64,000 nt of DNA from Adiantum capillus-veneris (taxonomy: Eukaryota > Streptophyta > Polypodiopsida > Polypodiales > Pteridaceae), in NCBI GenBank assembly GCA_014529385.2, contig CM043942.1, positions 60,279,684-60,343,683 on the forward strand, read 5' to 3'. Made by a program: the position numbers and the translations under genes. This document shows, in pieces, positions 9,510-21,679 of this stretch. The number at the start of each line of letters is the position of its first letter. Positions within the stretch are counted from its first letter, which is position 1. The notes under the pieces are model-generated. The model made no database searches, had not been told where the DNA came from, and saw nothing but the letters and a program-made list of their open reading frames with translations.

Positions 9510-11806
9510 GGACTCGCGGCCTGTGGGACACACGAGGAGATTCATGTCACGGTTTGGAATTGCAATGGAGACCTATGGACACACCCAGAGAGACTTGAGG
9601 AGGTGATGAGAGGTCGAGACATCATTCTACTTACAGAGACACACGAGAGCCCAGAGAGAGGGTTACCATGGATACATGGATTCCAGTGGGAGTCTCTACA
9701 TCGGGGATGTATGTGCCAGCACACCACTCGCGGCTCAAGAGGAGTGGCCATACTCTTTAGACAGGGGCTTCACAGCAGACTACAGATTGTTGCCCGGGAC
9801 CCACAGGCCCGCTACATGTGGATTCGCCTCGAGCTCTCACGAGACAGGATCGTCTACATTGCCCTTTGCTACTTTGCTCCCACAGGCTCCAGATTCGCCC
9901 CTATTGAGCAGGAGTCATCGTACGCATGCCTCACGGAGGAGATTATGGAGTACTCCACACTGGGTGAAGTCTTCCTTATGGGAGACTTCAATGCTCGTAC
10001 GCGCAGTGAGGAGTGTGAGGCATATGACCACGAGGACCCAGAGGCACTACACACTCTAGATGAGGAGGCTACTATGAGAGATACAACAGACAGAGCTCCA
10101 GTCACAGCCTACGGACGACATCTACTTCGACTTGGCTCCCAGCACCGTCTCGTTATTTATAACGGGATGGTCCAGTGGCCCACCTCAGGGGGCCTGACTT
10201 GTATGCCACATGGAGTTGCAGAGGGAGGGGGGAGTACAGTCGACTATATTCTGGGACCCAGGGAGGCTACACACCTTATCACATCCTTCACCATTCCACC
10301 CATACCCATCGGAGCCGACCACACATACCTCTCTTTCTCCATCACCGGAGATACCATCCCACACAGCTCCACAGCACACACTCCACACACCACCATCCAT
10401 TTCACACATGAGCTAGCCTCTCTTTACTCGGCCGAGGTCGAGCATGGCCTATGCCTCCTCCACCCATCCACACCACTCTCAGTTCTCACATCACATATCT
10501 CTTCCGTTCTCCACACTTCAGCTATTAGCTCTTTTCCACACACCACTCACACAGGACGCACTCCCCCCCCCCGGGACTATGCCTCAGAACCGCTGGTATG
10601 ATGAGTGCAGAGAGCTATACCGACGCCTCCATGCACGGCGAGCCTTAGGAGAGATCACAGAGAGAGAGGCCAGACGGCATATGAAGACGTTGACACGCCA
10701 AAAGCGGCGAGCATTCGAAGAGGCACAGGAGCTTGAGCTATACCGCCTATTCATGAGCATGGATAGCGCGACGGCATGGCGCACCCTGCGCGAGCCACGT
10801 CCGACTACAGCTATTGAGGATCCACAGATATGGCATGATTATGCAGAGCGACTTTATGAGGTGCCAGGGCAGCCTCCTATCCCACAGCCACACGAGCCAC
10901 GCCCCACGTGCTCCTCCTTCTTTACAGCAGAGATGGTAGAGAGGGCCATACGCCGCATGCAGCCTACCACCATTCCAGTACGACCCCCACTCACCATATG
11001 TTCACCTCTCTCGCAGTGAGAGGAACTTGGTACTGAGACAGGATCTGTGGCAGCTATACACTGGGAGAGTCTGGGAGTCACCTGGCTTGGGGACGAGGAT
11101 GTCAGATTACAGAGACCAGTTTCTCACCATATTGTCCGGGGGGTTCATACAAAGACCACACTACATGGACACATATATGCCACATAGCTCACGGGTGGCG
11201 ATTGGTCAGCTGAGAGTGGCTTCACACAGGTTAGAGATTGAGATCGGGAGACATACTGGTGTTCCCAGGGAGGAGCGCGTCTGCAGAGCCTGCACAGAGG
11301 AGGTGGAGAGTGAGGAGCACTTTGTATGTAGATGCAGAGCATACACTGAGATCAGAGGCAGGTATGAGGCCCTATTCAGAGGACAGCCCACTCTCCGAGA
11401 GATCATGGACTCTCGAGATCAGAGACAGCTCGGACGGTTCTTACTAGAGATACAGAGCCATCGGGACACACTACTACAGCCACACACAGAGGGGAGACAG
11501 TCGCAGCTCACAGACTTCTTTCAGAGGATTACCGCCCCTCCCCCACCAGACACTCAGAGGGGAGTGACACTCCTACAGGCGGAGGTGAGCCGAGCTAGAC
11601 GACGACCACGAGTCACAGGCTACAGGGGCGCGAGCTCCCACCACCGACAGATCGAGGAGATCCGAGCCCGGGAGCGCTGTGCCACTGAGGAGCGAGTGGC
11701 CCGGATGAGGGCCGACCCGACAGCTTTCATCCGGGCAGCCTTGGCACCGACCCACCCATGTACCACATCTTACATCCCCCCATTAGTACAGGATGGAGCT
11801 AGATAG
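9510..11806 (+). pseudogene. LINE copy B ORF2 (endonuclease kept, RT deleted)
   Basis: The endonuclease frame is open from 9510 to 10601 and ends after a run of ten C (nine in copy A) that shifts the frame. The next segment (10575-11019) is in a new frame, and a deletion at about 10962 removes the palm and YADD region. The C-terminal part (11027-11806) is open, with the zinc knuckle CRACTEEVESEEHFVCRC and the natural C-terminus ending LVQDGAR. The copy cannot encode a working reverse transcriptase but shows where ORF2 really ends. Confidence 0.88.
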
Positions 11807-11994
11807 CTTGATGCATTCTCATGATTGTACTACCTTGAGCATATAGACATGCATATACCCCTAGAGATAGAGCTCCATCCCTCCTCAGATACCCCACTAC
11901 CTACACTCAGTTCAGTTTTGTATCAGTTTTTGTTTCATTTGTCTTTTCGATAGACGGATGACATACACACCATGTACATTTGATTTGTCTCATA

Positions 11995-12008
11995 GGCCGA
12001 TTTCGGCC
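11995..12008 (+). other. 3'-terminal stem-loop of LINE copy B
   Basis: It has the same GGCCGATTTCGGCC inverted repeat as copy A, followed by TGACATAGACGTTAAAAATC and TTTC units. Confidence 0.7.
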
Positions 12009-12025
12009 TGACATAGACGTTAAAA

Positions 12026-12047
12026 ATCTTTCTTTCTTTCTTTCTTT

Positions 12048-12114
<67 letters not shown>
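12026..12114. repeat. (TTTC)n then (CT)n microsatellite
   Basis: About 25 bases of TTTC units continue into about 60 bases of CT repeat at the 3' edge of LINE copy B. Confidence 0.96.
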
Positions 12115-12119
<5 letters not shown>

Positions 12120-13009
12120 TACCTCGTAGACAGCAGTTCACTCTTTTCATCATAACTTCTTCATTCGAACTCCGATTTGGGTGATCTATACAACGCCCTC
12201 TACGCGTTGGTGTAAAAATTAGAAATTTTCAGAGTTATGGAGGGCTTTTTCTGCAGCAGCATTTTGAAGTGAACAGGTTCAGGAAAGTTGAATCTCATCT
12301 CTTATTTCACATACAATGTCTTACGGCACTCGGAAGGGTTCTTCTTCAACAAGGTCCATAACCATCGTAGAAAATAATCCAAAATTGTGGAGATACTTGG
12401 CAAGACTTTGCAAGTTGGTAAAACTTCTTCTCTGCTGCTTCTTCTTCTGCTGCTGTTCTTAGGGTTTAGGCCCCTCGGTCAGGAACTGCAGGTTGGCTCG
12501 TTCTTTCAGTAACGGCTTGGAGAGAGCACCTGATGGTTGAGGCACCTAGATGGTTGCAATCTTTTCAGTGAGGGCTTATGTCAAATAGGGCGAATCCTCT
12601 TCTGAATATTCTTCATTTGACAACTTCTCCGAATTACGCTGTAGTTGGACATGTTGTCACTGTTGAGAAGCTTCTAACGTTTCCTACTCAAATAGGAGCT
12701 GTTGCTCTTTATTATGAGTGAGCACCATTATAAAGGAATATTATGCAAAGATCAATCACAAAAACTACCACAGTTTCCCAAACTTCTCATTTGGCTCGCG
12801 GAAGGAGGGGGAGAGGTGAAGCGCAACAGGGCTTTACTAGTGGCTCGTCGCGGAACAAGCTAACTAAGTCACAACCACCACAGTATCGAGCTACAATCAG
12901 CAAAAACAGCAGATGGATAATTTTACAGTTGCATACATCTGTTGATCAATCCAGCGTTGTATGCATTTGCTGCTTTACATGCCAGAATTACCACAACCAT
13001 TCATTCAAA
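12115..13009. other. Region without recognised gene
   Basis: It contains the dispersed repeat shared with 828-900 (12423-12520). A plus frame from 12743 begins with a basic stretch (HLARGRRGRGEAQQGF) that I do not recognise, and its distal end overlaps the minus-strand gag relic. No intact gene is supported. Confidence 0.5.
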
Positions 13010-13330
13010 ATCAGCATAGAATTTTTCTCGGACCCACGGTCTGGCAGGGATCTCCTCGTATTGCATGTACTGTGGGTCGGCGTCAGTAGAGAGACCAGAG
13101 ACTCGAGATTGGAGAGAGCCTCTGGGTGGAGGTGAGAGCACACTGCATTGGGAGTGGGTGGAAGTCACAACTCTTGTTGGAGGTTGCGTGCGCAGAATTT
13201 TGTCCTTACTGATCCTCTTGGCATTAGGGCAATGTTGGTGAGGAGACCATTCGGGAAGAGGACATTTACTTTGGTGGTGCCCATATTCTCCGCATTTGTA
13301 GCATAGAGAGAGACAAACCTCCTCACATGG
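13010..13330 (-). pseudogene. Retrotransposon gag fragment with CCHC zinc knuckle
   Basis: On the minus strand, 13303-13262 reads CYKCGEYGHHQSKC, a perfect C-x2-C-x4-H-x4-C nucleocapsid zinc knuckle. The same frame continues with Pro/Ser-rich sequence and ends MQYEEIPARPWVREKFYADFE followed by a stop near 13013. The knuckle is nearly identical in wording to one at 50442-50483 (CYRCREYGHYQSKC), so both probably come from one Ty3-like family. The upstream part of gag could not be followed, as the longest minus frame here (13623-13165) is in a different frame. Confidence 0.7.
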
Positions 13331-15640
13331 TCGTCATCATCCTCCATGGAGAGCCCCTTGGGCATATGTTTACCTTGGCCAAAATGCTTGTGGACTCTTC
13401 CATTTGTGCCCTTCTCAGGAGATGGTTGTAACACAATTGGTGGAAAGTGTACTTGGGGAGATGACAGGGGTGATGAGGAGTTGGTTGAGGTAGATGTCAC
13501 AGTGTTACGTCCCCAGACATCACAATGAGCGCCTGTCACAAGCTGCTGACATATCAAGCCATTGAAAGGATGTTTTCTCAGTTGCAGCAGCTGATTCACC
13601 TTGGTCTTCAGCATCTGGCACAAGCAAATCTAGCTAGCCATGTCTCAGAAGCCAAACTGTGTGCGCTACTACTCACTTTTCCCAAGCTAAACGGTGTGAC
13701 TCTCACACTAGATGATATTGGGAAAGGTATGGGTACGATGAATGCGCATGTGCCTTTGCCTATCACAAAGACGGTTTTGAATCTCTTTGTAGAGGATACT
13801 TCTAGTGCCTACAAAGAGCTCTTGAAGCTATCTCAAGCAGACAACAGCTCTACTCAATCTTACAATATTACTTGTTGCGTTCACCCGACAAGGCAGTCAC
13901 CCCATAATCTGCTACAGTTTGTGATGCGGTTTTTTTATCTTTGCCATTGTTTGCAATTCCCCTTTCACCAACTGGTCTTGAAGGCGATGCAACATAGGGC
14001 AAAGCGGTTCAGGACACAGAGAAAGAAAAGATAGAGAAGTTAAGTTGCTCTGCAACTCCAATCACGAATTGGGCGGTTTAGAGTATGCCATAGGCACAAT
14101 GTGCCCCAGCTTCCACTTAAACACAGAAATGATGAAAATGATGGGCAGGGTACATCCAAGAGGCCACAGCAGAAACTTGAAAGGCAACTCTCGCAAAAGA
14201 GCTAAAGTAATCAAAGACTCACCTGAGGACCAATCGACATTGTCATTCTCCGAGTCCCAGGTCAGGATTTCAGAGGTCCCAATCCTCTCTACCACTCCTC
14301 CCGTTCCATGGCCACCTCTACCTTTACCATACCCATTGTTGTCACTGTCCCTAAAAGTGTACTAATGTGGCAGTCCCTTCACAGACATTAATAGATGAAG
14401 CGTCGAAGGCCGATGCGTCTAGTGAGATCCACAAAATTGGCCTAAAGGGGAACCCAAGAGGGGAAGTAATTATTAGTTTTCCATGGTATAGGAGAGCCGG
14501 TGACTACTGGGTCTCAACATCCCACTTTAGCTTCCTCTCAATTTGGGGGACCATCTGTCAGCTCGTTCTCACAATCACCCTCGTCACATTATACTTTGCC
14601 TTACAATGCTTTTTCAAGCTATAAGCCACTCTTGTCACATTATGCTTCGCCTTGCAGTGGTTTTCCAGGCTATTAGTTACCCGCTTCCACTGCCCCCCAC
14701 ATTGCTTCCCCTCCACCTGCTACTCATGGGGCGGGCGTGCCATATCATATGTACCCTCGTCCATGGTATGGCCACTCTCCCATATGCACGGCCCCCATCC
14801 CCATACCTGCTTTTCTAGCCGCTACTACCATCATCGGAGCATCATTAGTTCAACGGTTTCTTCACCATTCTCTAGTGTACATATCACCAATGTTCTTGCA
14901 GAGTAAGTAGTTAGCTACACCACCACTCTCCAGGACAGTGATTGATCCTGTGGTGGGCAAACTCTAGTAGGCTACAGTGTCGTAGGACATGGAAAATGGT
15001 TACAGTTAGCCTTGGGTTTACACTAGGTGGACTTTCACGATGGCAATGACGTGTGACAAAAAAAGGGAATGGTGGGGTAGAGGACGTTGTGGCTAGTTCT
15101 CCTGCCACCACAATTCGAAGAAAGGCGTAGCTGGATTGCTAGAGACGTTAGTCATTGACTGGCCTTTATGGTTGTATATATGCTCAGTTGGTTTTAGGCA
15201 CCATAAGGCACCATAGGAGTCGTATGAATCATTGAGTTTAGAGTCTTGAGTTTCAGTCTAGTACTTGCACATGTGCACTCTCCCTGAACAGTTGGAGCCT
15301 CGACACCACCATTGTACCCGTGAGTCCTGGGCTTGGAGCTGTGTGCTGCCAGCTAGAGTTTGTATTGGTCTATGAGTTAGTCGCTTCCATCGGGCTTGGA
15401 GTCTATTGTTGTGTCATTTGAGTACAGTGTTGCTTTATTCCATTCCTCTACGGTGTTTGTTTCTATGTTTGGAGTAAGATTTCTTGCATATCGCACCGAG
15501 GAGCATCCACAATAGAGAGCACGACATACATTCCCTGCTACAGTGTCTTCTTAGTTTCAGCTTCATGTCTTTAGCATTGGTAAGTTACCCCCCTTCATAT
15601 GCTCTTTGGATGCACCATCTCTTACTTAGAGTCACTCAAA
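13331..15640. other. Region without recognised gene
   Basis: Short frames at 13525-14034 (+) and 14045-14365 (+) have no motif that I recognise. The latter contains a basic SRNLKGNSRKRAKVIK stretch. The rest is non-repetitive sequence with a pyrimidine-rich block around 14700-14820. It is probably decayed retroelement or a long intron upstream of the malic enzyme exons. Confidence 0.4.
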
Positions 15641-15689
15641 GATTAATTAGGGAGGATCTTACTCAGCTGGATATCAAGATGACATGTCT

Positions 15690-16555
15690 TACACCTTGAC
15701 ACGAGTTGGGGACGAAGATGGCGATTTGTAGAGCCCCCTTTCTTTGTACTATAGACGATGCCTTCATCAGGCAACCAGGATACATGGATACCCACCATTC
15801 ACATGGATTGGAATATTCCATTGAGCTAGAGATAGAGGCTGGAAAATTTAGAGATACACCTCCAGAGTACCATTGGCCAGATATATCAGATTAGTCGAAA
15901 GGAGCTTGAGACAGAGGAGCATTACATATGCCGCTGCCCAACTTAAAATGAGATCCGGGAATGATTTCACTCTCTATTTAGAGAGGGGTTTGGACCACTG
16001 GATTGTTCGACGACATGATGAGAGATGTTTTGGGCTCTTTCTACTAGAGATATGCCTGCTCAGAGAGAGTATCTTAAGGAGCAGAAGATTAACCCAGAAA
16101 GAGCCGGTGCAAAAACAGCTTACACGTTTCTTCACCACCATCACACATGCGACTTCCAAGTGACACCACGAGATACCTCCTTGACAGGGTGTATTACTTG
16201 TTCGACCAATTCAACTTCACCATTTAAAAAACCCGAGGCCTCGGACATCTATGCATAGACGACACATGCACAAGAGAATTCAGGGTACTTGAGACCGTGT
16301 GAGGCCTCCCAAGCTATCTACTATAAGGAGATTGATGCTATCTTGCAGCCACCTATGCCAGTTCTCATGGGATAACTGATTCCTTAACTCCCCTTCATTA
16401 CCTTCATTTGTAAGCAGATTTTTTGTAGCATCTAGAAATTTTCGTTACGATGATGTTTTCCCAAATGGTTCCATCACAACTCATATGGTTGCAACTTTGG
16501 TCTCATAGGTCATTTTGGATTTTTGCAGAACATTGCATTTCATTTCTCTGTCTCT
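15690..16555 (+). pseudogene. 5'-truncated, diverged LINE relative (fragment C1)
   Basis: Frames here match the C-terminal third of LINE ORF2: FIRQPGYMDTHHSHG corresponds to FIQRPRYMDTYMPHS of copy A, then LEIEAGKFRDTPPE, and LERGLDHWIVRRHDERCFGLFLLEI. Frameshifts separate the pieces. A 3' end resembling the family tail (TCTCATAGGTCATTTTGG, then TTGCATTTCATTTC) lies at 16503-16543. It is an old member of a sister subfamily of copies A and B. Confidence 0.7.
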
Positions 16556-17262
16556 GTGGTCAGATTCGCACATCCTCACACCAGCTGGAGATTGAGACGG
16601 GTAGATTCAGAGGGACACCACCGGAGTCTAGGATATGCCAACTATGCGATAGAGAGCCAGAGACAAAGCTACACTACATATGCCACTGCACTGTGTATTA
16701 TGAGATACGAGGGCGCTTCCATTGCTTATTCAGGGAGGGTTTTGGACCCCTAGATAGAGTCATGAGATATCAAGATCAGAGATGCCTTGGCTTATGTCTA
16801 CTTGAGCTACACCGACATAGAGATAGTCTGCTGAGGAGACATGGAGTACGACAGTCACAGAGACAGATCACAGACTTATTTGGATTGAGGGAGCCAGGAG
16901 ACCAACCACCAGCACAGGGTTGTACCCACATTCATACCAGAGGCACCCTCATCGACAGGGCGACTGAGCTCGGGAGATCAAGACGACCACGACCGAGACA
17001 CAGGAGCACACTCCATCGACGGAGACTCCAGTAGAGGATCAGAGACATTTTAGCACGACACGCAAAGTGTCATTGAGGGCCTATTCTACATTTCCACATT
17101 TCACATTTCACATTCCACGCTTCATTTTCAGTTTTCAGTTTTTTACATTCAGTACTTTTTTGTACTTGTACTTCAGACATTGTATTAGATTCACCACTTT
17201 GTATCTGATGGTCTCATAGGTCATTTTGGCCTTTTCAAGACGTTAATATATCATTTCATTTC
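16556..17262 (+). pseudogene. 5'-truncated LINE relative (fragment C2) with 3' tail
   Basis: The open frame to 17034 encodes the ORF2 C-terminus of the same sister subfamily: SSHQLEIETGRFRGTPPESR, zinc knuckle CQLCDREPETKLHYICHC, then YEIRGRFHCLFREGFGPLD and a basic Arg-rich end. The 3' UTR ends TCTCATAGGTCATTTTGGCC, GACGTTAATATATCATTTC. It ends about 75 bases upstream of a malic enzyme exon, so it is an intronic insertion. Confidence 0.75.
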
Positions 17263-17337
17263 TGGTTTTCAATGCAGGAGTGCAGGGACTGCCTGTCAGG
17301 AAGGATGTCTCTAATCTTTCCCTGTTTGAATTAATAG

Positions 17338-18549
17338 GGACTTGTCGTAAAATCTAGGTTAGAGTCTCTGCAGCCTTTCAAGAAAAGCTTTGCGCATGAG
17401 CATGAAGAATGCCACGACTTGCTAAGCGCAATCGAGGTAAGCATACTTTGTGTAGCTATTCCTGCAATTTAATGTGGTTAGGAAATGTTCATTTTGAGTG
17501 CACAAGTAAAATTATAAGCTGGTCCTAGCAAAGCAAACTTGATGTGCTCATTTGTGGAGATTGAAAACTTGATAATCATAATGTCGTTTGAATGCATTTG
17601 ATTATTAATACACATGTTCATCTTATGTCGTTAGAAAATGTTCATTTTGAGTGCACAAATAAAATTATAAGTTGGTCCTAGCAAAGCACACTTGATGTGT
17701 TCATTTGTGGAGATTGAATACTTGATAATCATCTTTAGCTCAGGCTTCGAATGCATTTCATTATTAATACACATGTTCATTTCAAGTGCACGAGTAAGCA
17801 AAGCAAACTTGGATGTGTTCATTTGTGGAGATTTAAAACTTAATAAATATCGTTTGCTCAGGCTTTGAGACCAACAATTCTGATCGGTACATCGGGCCAT
17901 GGCAGCACATTTACAAAGGAGGTCATCGAAACCATGGCATCATACAACAAGGTGGATTTGTTGATAACACAAATTTTTGAATATCAAGTGCACCTCTGGT
18001 CTTGCTGTTTATGGTTATGGTATTGTCTCAATTGTTTGTTTGCTTGTGACCTTCAGAGACCAATCATAATGGCACTTTCAAATCCAACGTCGAAATCTGA
18101 ATGCACTGCGGAAGAAGCTTACAGATGGTCTGAGGTGTGTGCAAGGACATTCTCTCTTTTTCTGAAAAACAAGACCTTTCTTAAACTTTGTTTGCAATGT
18201 TGTCCATAATTGATGTGGTTTTGGTTTTTCGGCTTTTGAATATAGGGGAGAGCCTTATTTGCAAGTGGGAGTCCGTTTGCTCCGGTAACATTAAGTGGGA
18301 AGACGTTCATTCCTGGCCAGGTATTTGCACATGAATCATTTTGTTGGGGATTATAGGAGAAGAACCAGCTCTATGTAGTCTAGAGTTCCTTTCATTTGTA
18401 TACAAGTTTCACTTTTATTTAAAATAAGTTGCATCGTGCCTCGGTTTTTGACAGGGAAACAATGCTTATATTTTTCCTGGAATTGGGCACGGGGTGGTAA
18501 TATGTGGCGCGATTCGTATGCATAACGATATGTTGTTAGCAGCTGGTAA

Positions 18550-18592
<43 letters not shown>

Positions 18593-19078
18593 TTTTGTAT
18601 TGTTGTTATTTTGTTACTCTGACTTCACTTTGGCCTTTTGAAGACGTTAATATAACATTTCATTTCATTTTCTACTGATTTATAGTTGTTTAGTGGCTTT
18701 TTAAGTCAATTGGGCATAACTGTAAATGAACTTGTTTGTTTGTTTCCAAACAGCGGAGGGTCTAGCAGGACAGGTAACTCAAGAGCATCTAGATGAAGGG
18801 CTGATTTATCCGCCTTTTAAGAAAATCCGGAAGGTATCAGCGAACATATCAGCAGCTGTTGCAGAAAAGGCCTACGAACTAGGTAGACGAACACATGCAC
18901 TTGCATGCAGGCAGACACTGACTCATCGTGTGCACGCAGGGATGCAGTCATATTTCACACAAGTTAATGAATTTTAACATTGATTGCAGGACTTGCAACA
19001 AGGCTACCAAAACCGAAGAATTTACTAACATATGCGGAGAGCTGCATGTACAGCCCTCTGTACAGGCAATACCGTTAA
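17338..19078 (+). CDS. NADP-dependent malic enzyme, last seven coding exons
   Basis: Exons by translation and GT-AG borders: 17338-17436, 17862-17951, 18057-18134, 18246-18320, 18455-18545, 18754-18882, 18990-19078 (TAA). Joined, they give about 216 residues without a stop. Markers: [95 protein letters not shown] and the end [11 protein letters not shown]. Malic enzyme converts malate to pyruvate and CO2 while reducing NADP; this part covers the C-terminal portion of the cofactor domain and the C-terminal domain. Plant enzymes are about 580-640 residues, so the N-terminal two thirds is missing here. No upstream exon was found back to 1, so the 5' part lies beyond the window behind a very long intron, or this is a detached gene end. 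GTSGHGST differs from the usual GTSGVGRT. Confidence 0.93.
18551..18589. repeat. (CT)n microsatellite in malic enzyme intron
   Basis: A pure CT run of about 38 bases starts a few bases after the 5' splice site of the intron at 18546. Confidence 0.95.
18625..18675 (+). mobile_element. LINE-family 3' tail in malic enzyme intron
   Basis: CACTTTGGCCTTTTGAAGACGTTAATATAACATTTCATTTC matches the 3' end of LINE fragment C2 (17222-17262) over about 40 bases. It is either an extremely 5'-truncated LINE insertion or the tail of a SINE using the same reverse transcriptase. Confidence 0.55.
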
Positions 19079-19100
19079 GACCATATGCACACACGCACAC

Positions 19101-19145
<45 letters not shown>

Positions 19146-19400
19146 CAGATATTTCATACAAGGGCTGTGACACATTATAGATTTCTTTTTGTATCATGTT
19201 GCTCACAAACACTCTGGTGCTATTTGTGAAGGCTTTGATGCAAGCCATGCAATTTTTGCCATCTTGTACATGCACATGTATTTGTACTGTAATGGACAAT
19301 CGATGCAATAGTATTAAACATGCAAGATTCCACATGGTCTTCATGGATTTAATTTTGGGAAGTCCGGCTACTTATTCATATCGAAACTTGTATAGGTAAT
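19079..19400 (+). other. Probable 3' UTR of malic enzyme with (GT)n(GA)n repeat
   Basis: After the TAA at 19076-19078 comes an ACACACGCACACGTGTGTG stretch and then a (GT)n(GA)n tract (19101-19145). T-rich sequence follows, including TTTGTACTGTAATGG near 19282. A polyadenylation site is expected here but cannot be fixed by eye. Confidence 0.5.
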
Positions 19401-20276
<876 letters not shown>

Positions 20277-20539
20277 TTTGGTGTGGTTAATTGAAGCCGT
20301 GGATGTGTGGTGTGTGTTCAAGTTCTCTTCAGGTGTGCGTGTGCAGGGTTAGACGGTGTCGGAGGTTTTTGTGGAGAAAATTGTGTGGTTTTCAAGGTAA
20401 ATTTGAGTATTGTACCTGCCGCTATAGAGGCATTTGTGTCTATTACCGGGTATATTCCCATTGCCCCTCTCCAACGGTACCAAACACCAAATATATTGGC
20501 CCATGCTATTCATGCTTGCAATATTCGTCGTATACTCGT

Positions 20540-21275
20540 TCTTGTATTCATAATATGATCAGTACTTTTCGGTGGATTGATTTTGTAGGCAATGTTCTTT
20601 CCATTGCAATTAGAAAATTAACACACACATTTTCTTTTGCTTCAAGCACGAACTTCTATTGGCCAAGTAAGAGCACACAAGAAAGAAAAACTCTCAATTC
20701 TGTGTTTTCTTATATAAGTACAACTAGATTAGAAAGCAAAAACTTGTCGCAGGGGGGTTACATTCCCTCACAATTCTATGTTCTTATCGTGGTAGTGATC
20801 CTTGATTTGTTGGATAAGTAGAGTTAGATTAGAAAGCAAAAGCTTGTCTAGGGGGGTTAGATTCCCTCACAATTTTGTGTTCTTATCGTGGTAGTGATCC
20901 TTGATCCGTTGGATGTGCGAGGTGATATCGGACTTTCTTGCAATATATGTCATAAACTCCTTGTATTCATAATATGATCAATACTTTTTGGTGGATTGAT
21001 TTTGTAGGCAATGTTCTTCTTTCCATTGCAATTAGAAAATTAAGCAAGAAACACGCGTGCACACACACATTTCTTTTGCTTCAAGCACGAACTTATATTG
21101 GCCAAGTAAGAGCACACAAGAAAGAAAAACTCTCAATTATGTGTTTTCCTATATAAGTATAGCTAGATTAGAAAGCAAAAACTTGTCTCAGGGGGCTTAG
21201 ATTCCCTCACATTCTATGTTCTTATTGTGGTAGTGATCCTTGATCCGTTGGATGCACGAGGTGATATTGGAATTT
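20540..21275 (+). repeat. Direct local duplication of about 300-400 bases
   Basis: The block from TATTCATAATATGATCAGTAC (20545) to TAGTGATCCTTGATTTGTTGG (20815) recurs from 20963 to 21250 at high identity. A short third unit (TTAGATTAGAAAGCAAAAGC to GATCCGTTGGATG) at 20825-20915 sits between them. The open frames it creates are not supported as genes. Confidence 0.85.
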
Positions 21276-21679
21276 ATCTTCTTGGAGGGAATTGGGGAGG
21301 TACTGACCTTGAGGCGGAATTATAATTGTCCATGTCTTGAAGTTGTTGGCACTTGATTCAATTTTCTTTTTATTTGTAGAGGCAGCTAGATTGCAATCAA
21401 TTATTTTCCATTCCACTGAGCTTGCAACCATAGTATGCTCAAAAAGGCTATACAGTGAGCACCTCAAGAGGGTAGATTTATTAGCCATCCTCAGTAATGG
21501 CTAGCTTCAATAGAATCGAGTCATTATTTATACGAGTACATGGAGAGTTATTGAGAGGCATTGACATGTTGTGGTACCCATCACACGTAGTTCAAGATTG
21601 TAGCTCACGTAAAGCAAGAATATTGGCAGCCATAAAGATCACCATTCTACATGGATACAAAGAATGACATGATCCCAAA

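Larger units (their letters stand above)
8476..12060 (+). mobile_element. LINE copy B, internally deleted
   Basis: It is highly similar to copy A over the leader, ORF1, endonuclease, zinc knuckle, 3' UTR and stem-loop. About 1.4 kb covering the whole reverse transcriptase is missing: sequence equivalent to A position 5935 is joined to A position 7350. Tail and flank are (TTTC)n followed by about 60 bases of CT repeat. Confidence 0.88.

Noticed and set aside
12743-13135. Plus-strand frame of 130 codons as a gene
   Set aside because: Its distal part is the complement of the minus-strand gag relic and the proximal basic stretch has no recognisable family.
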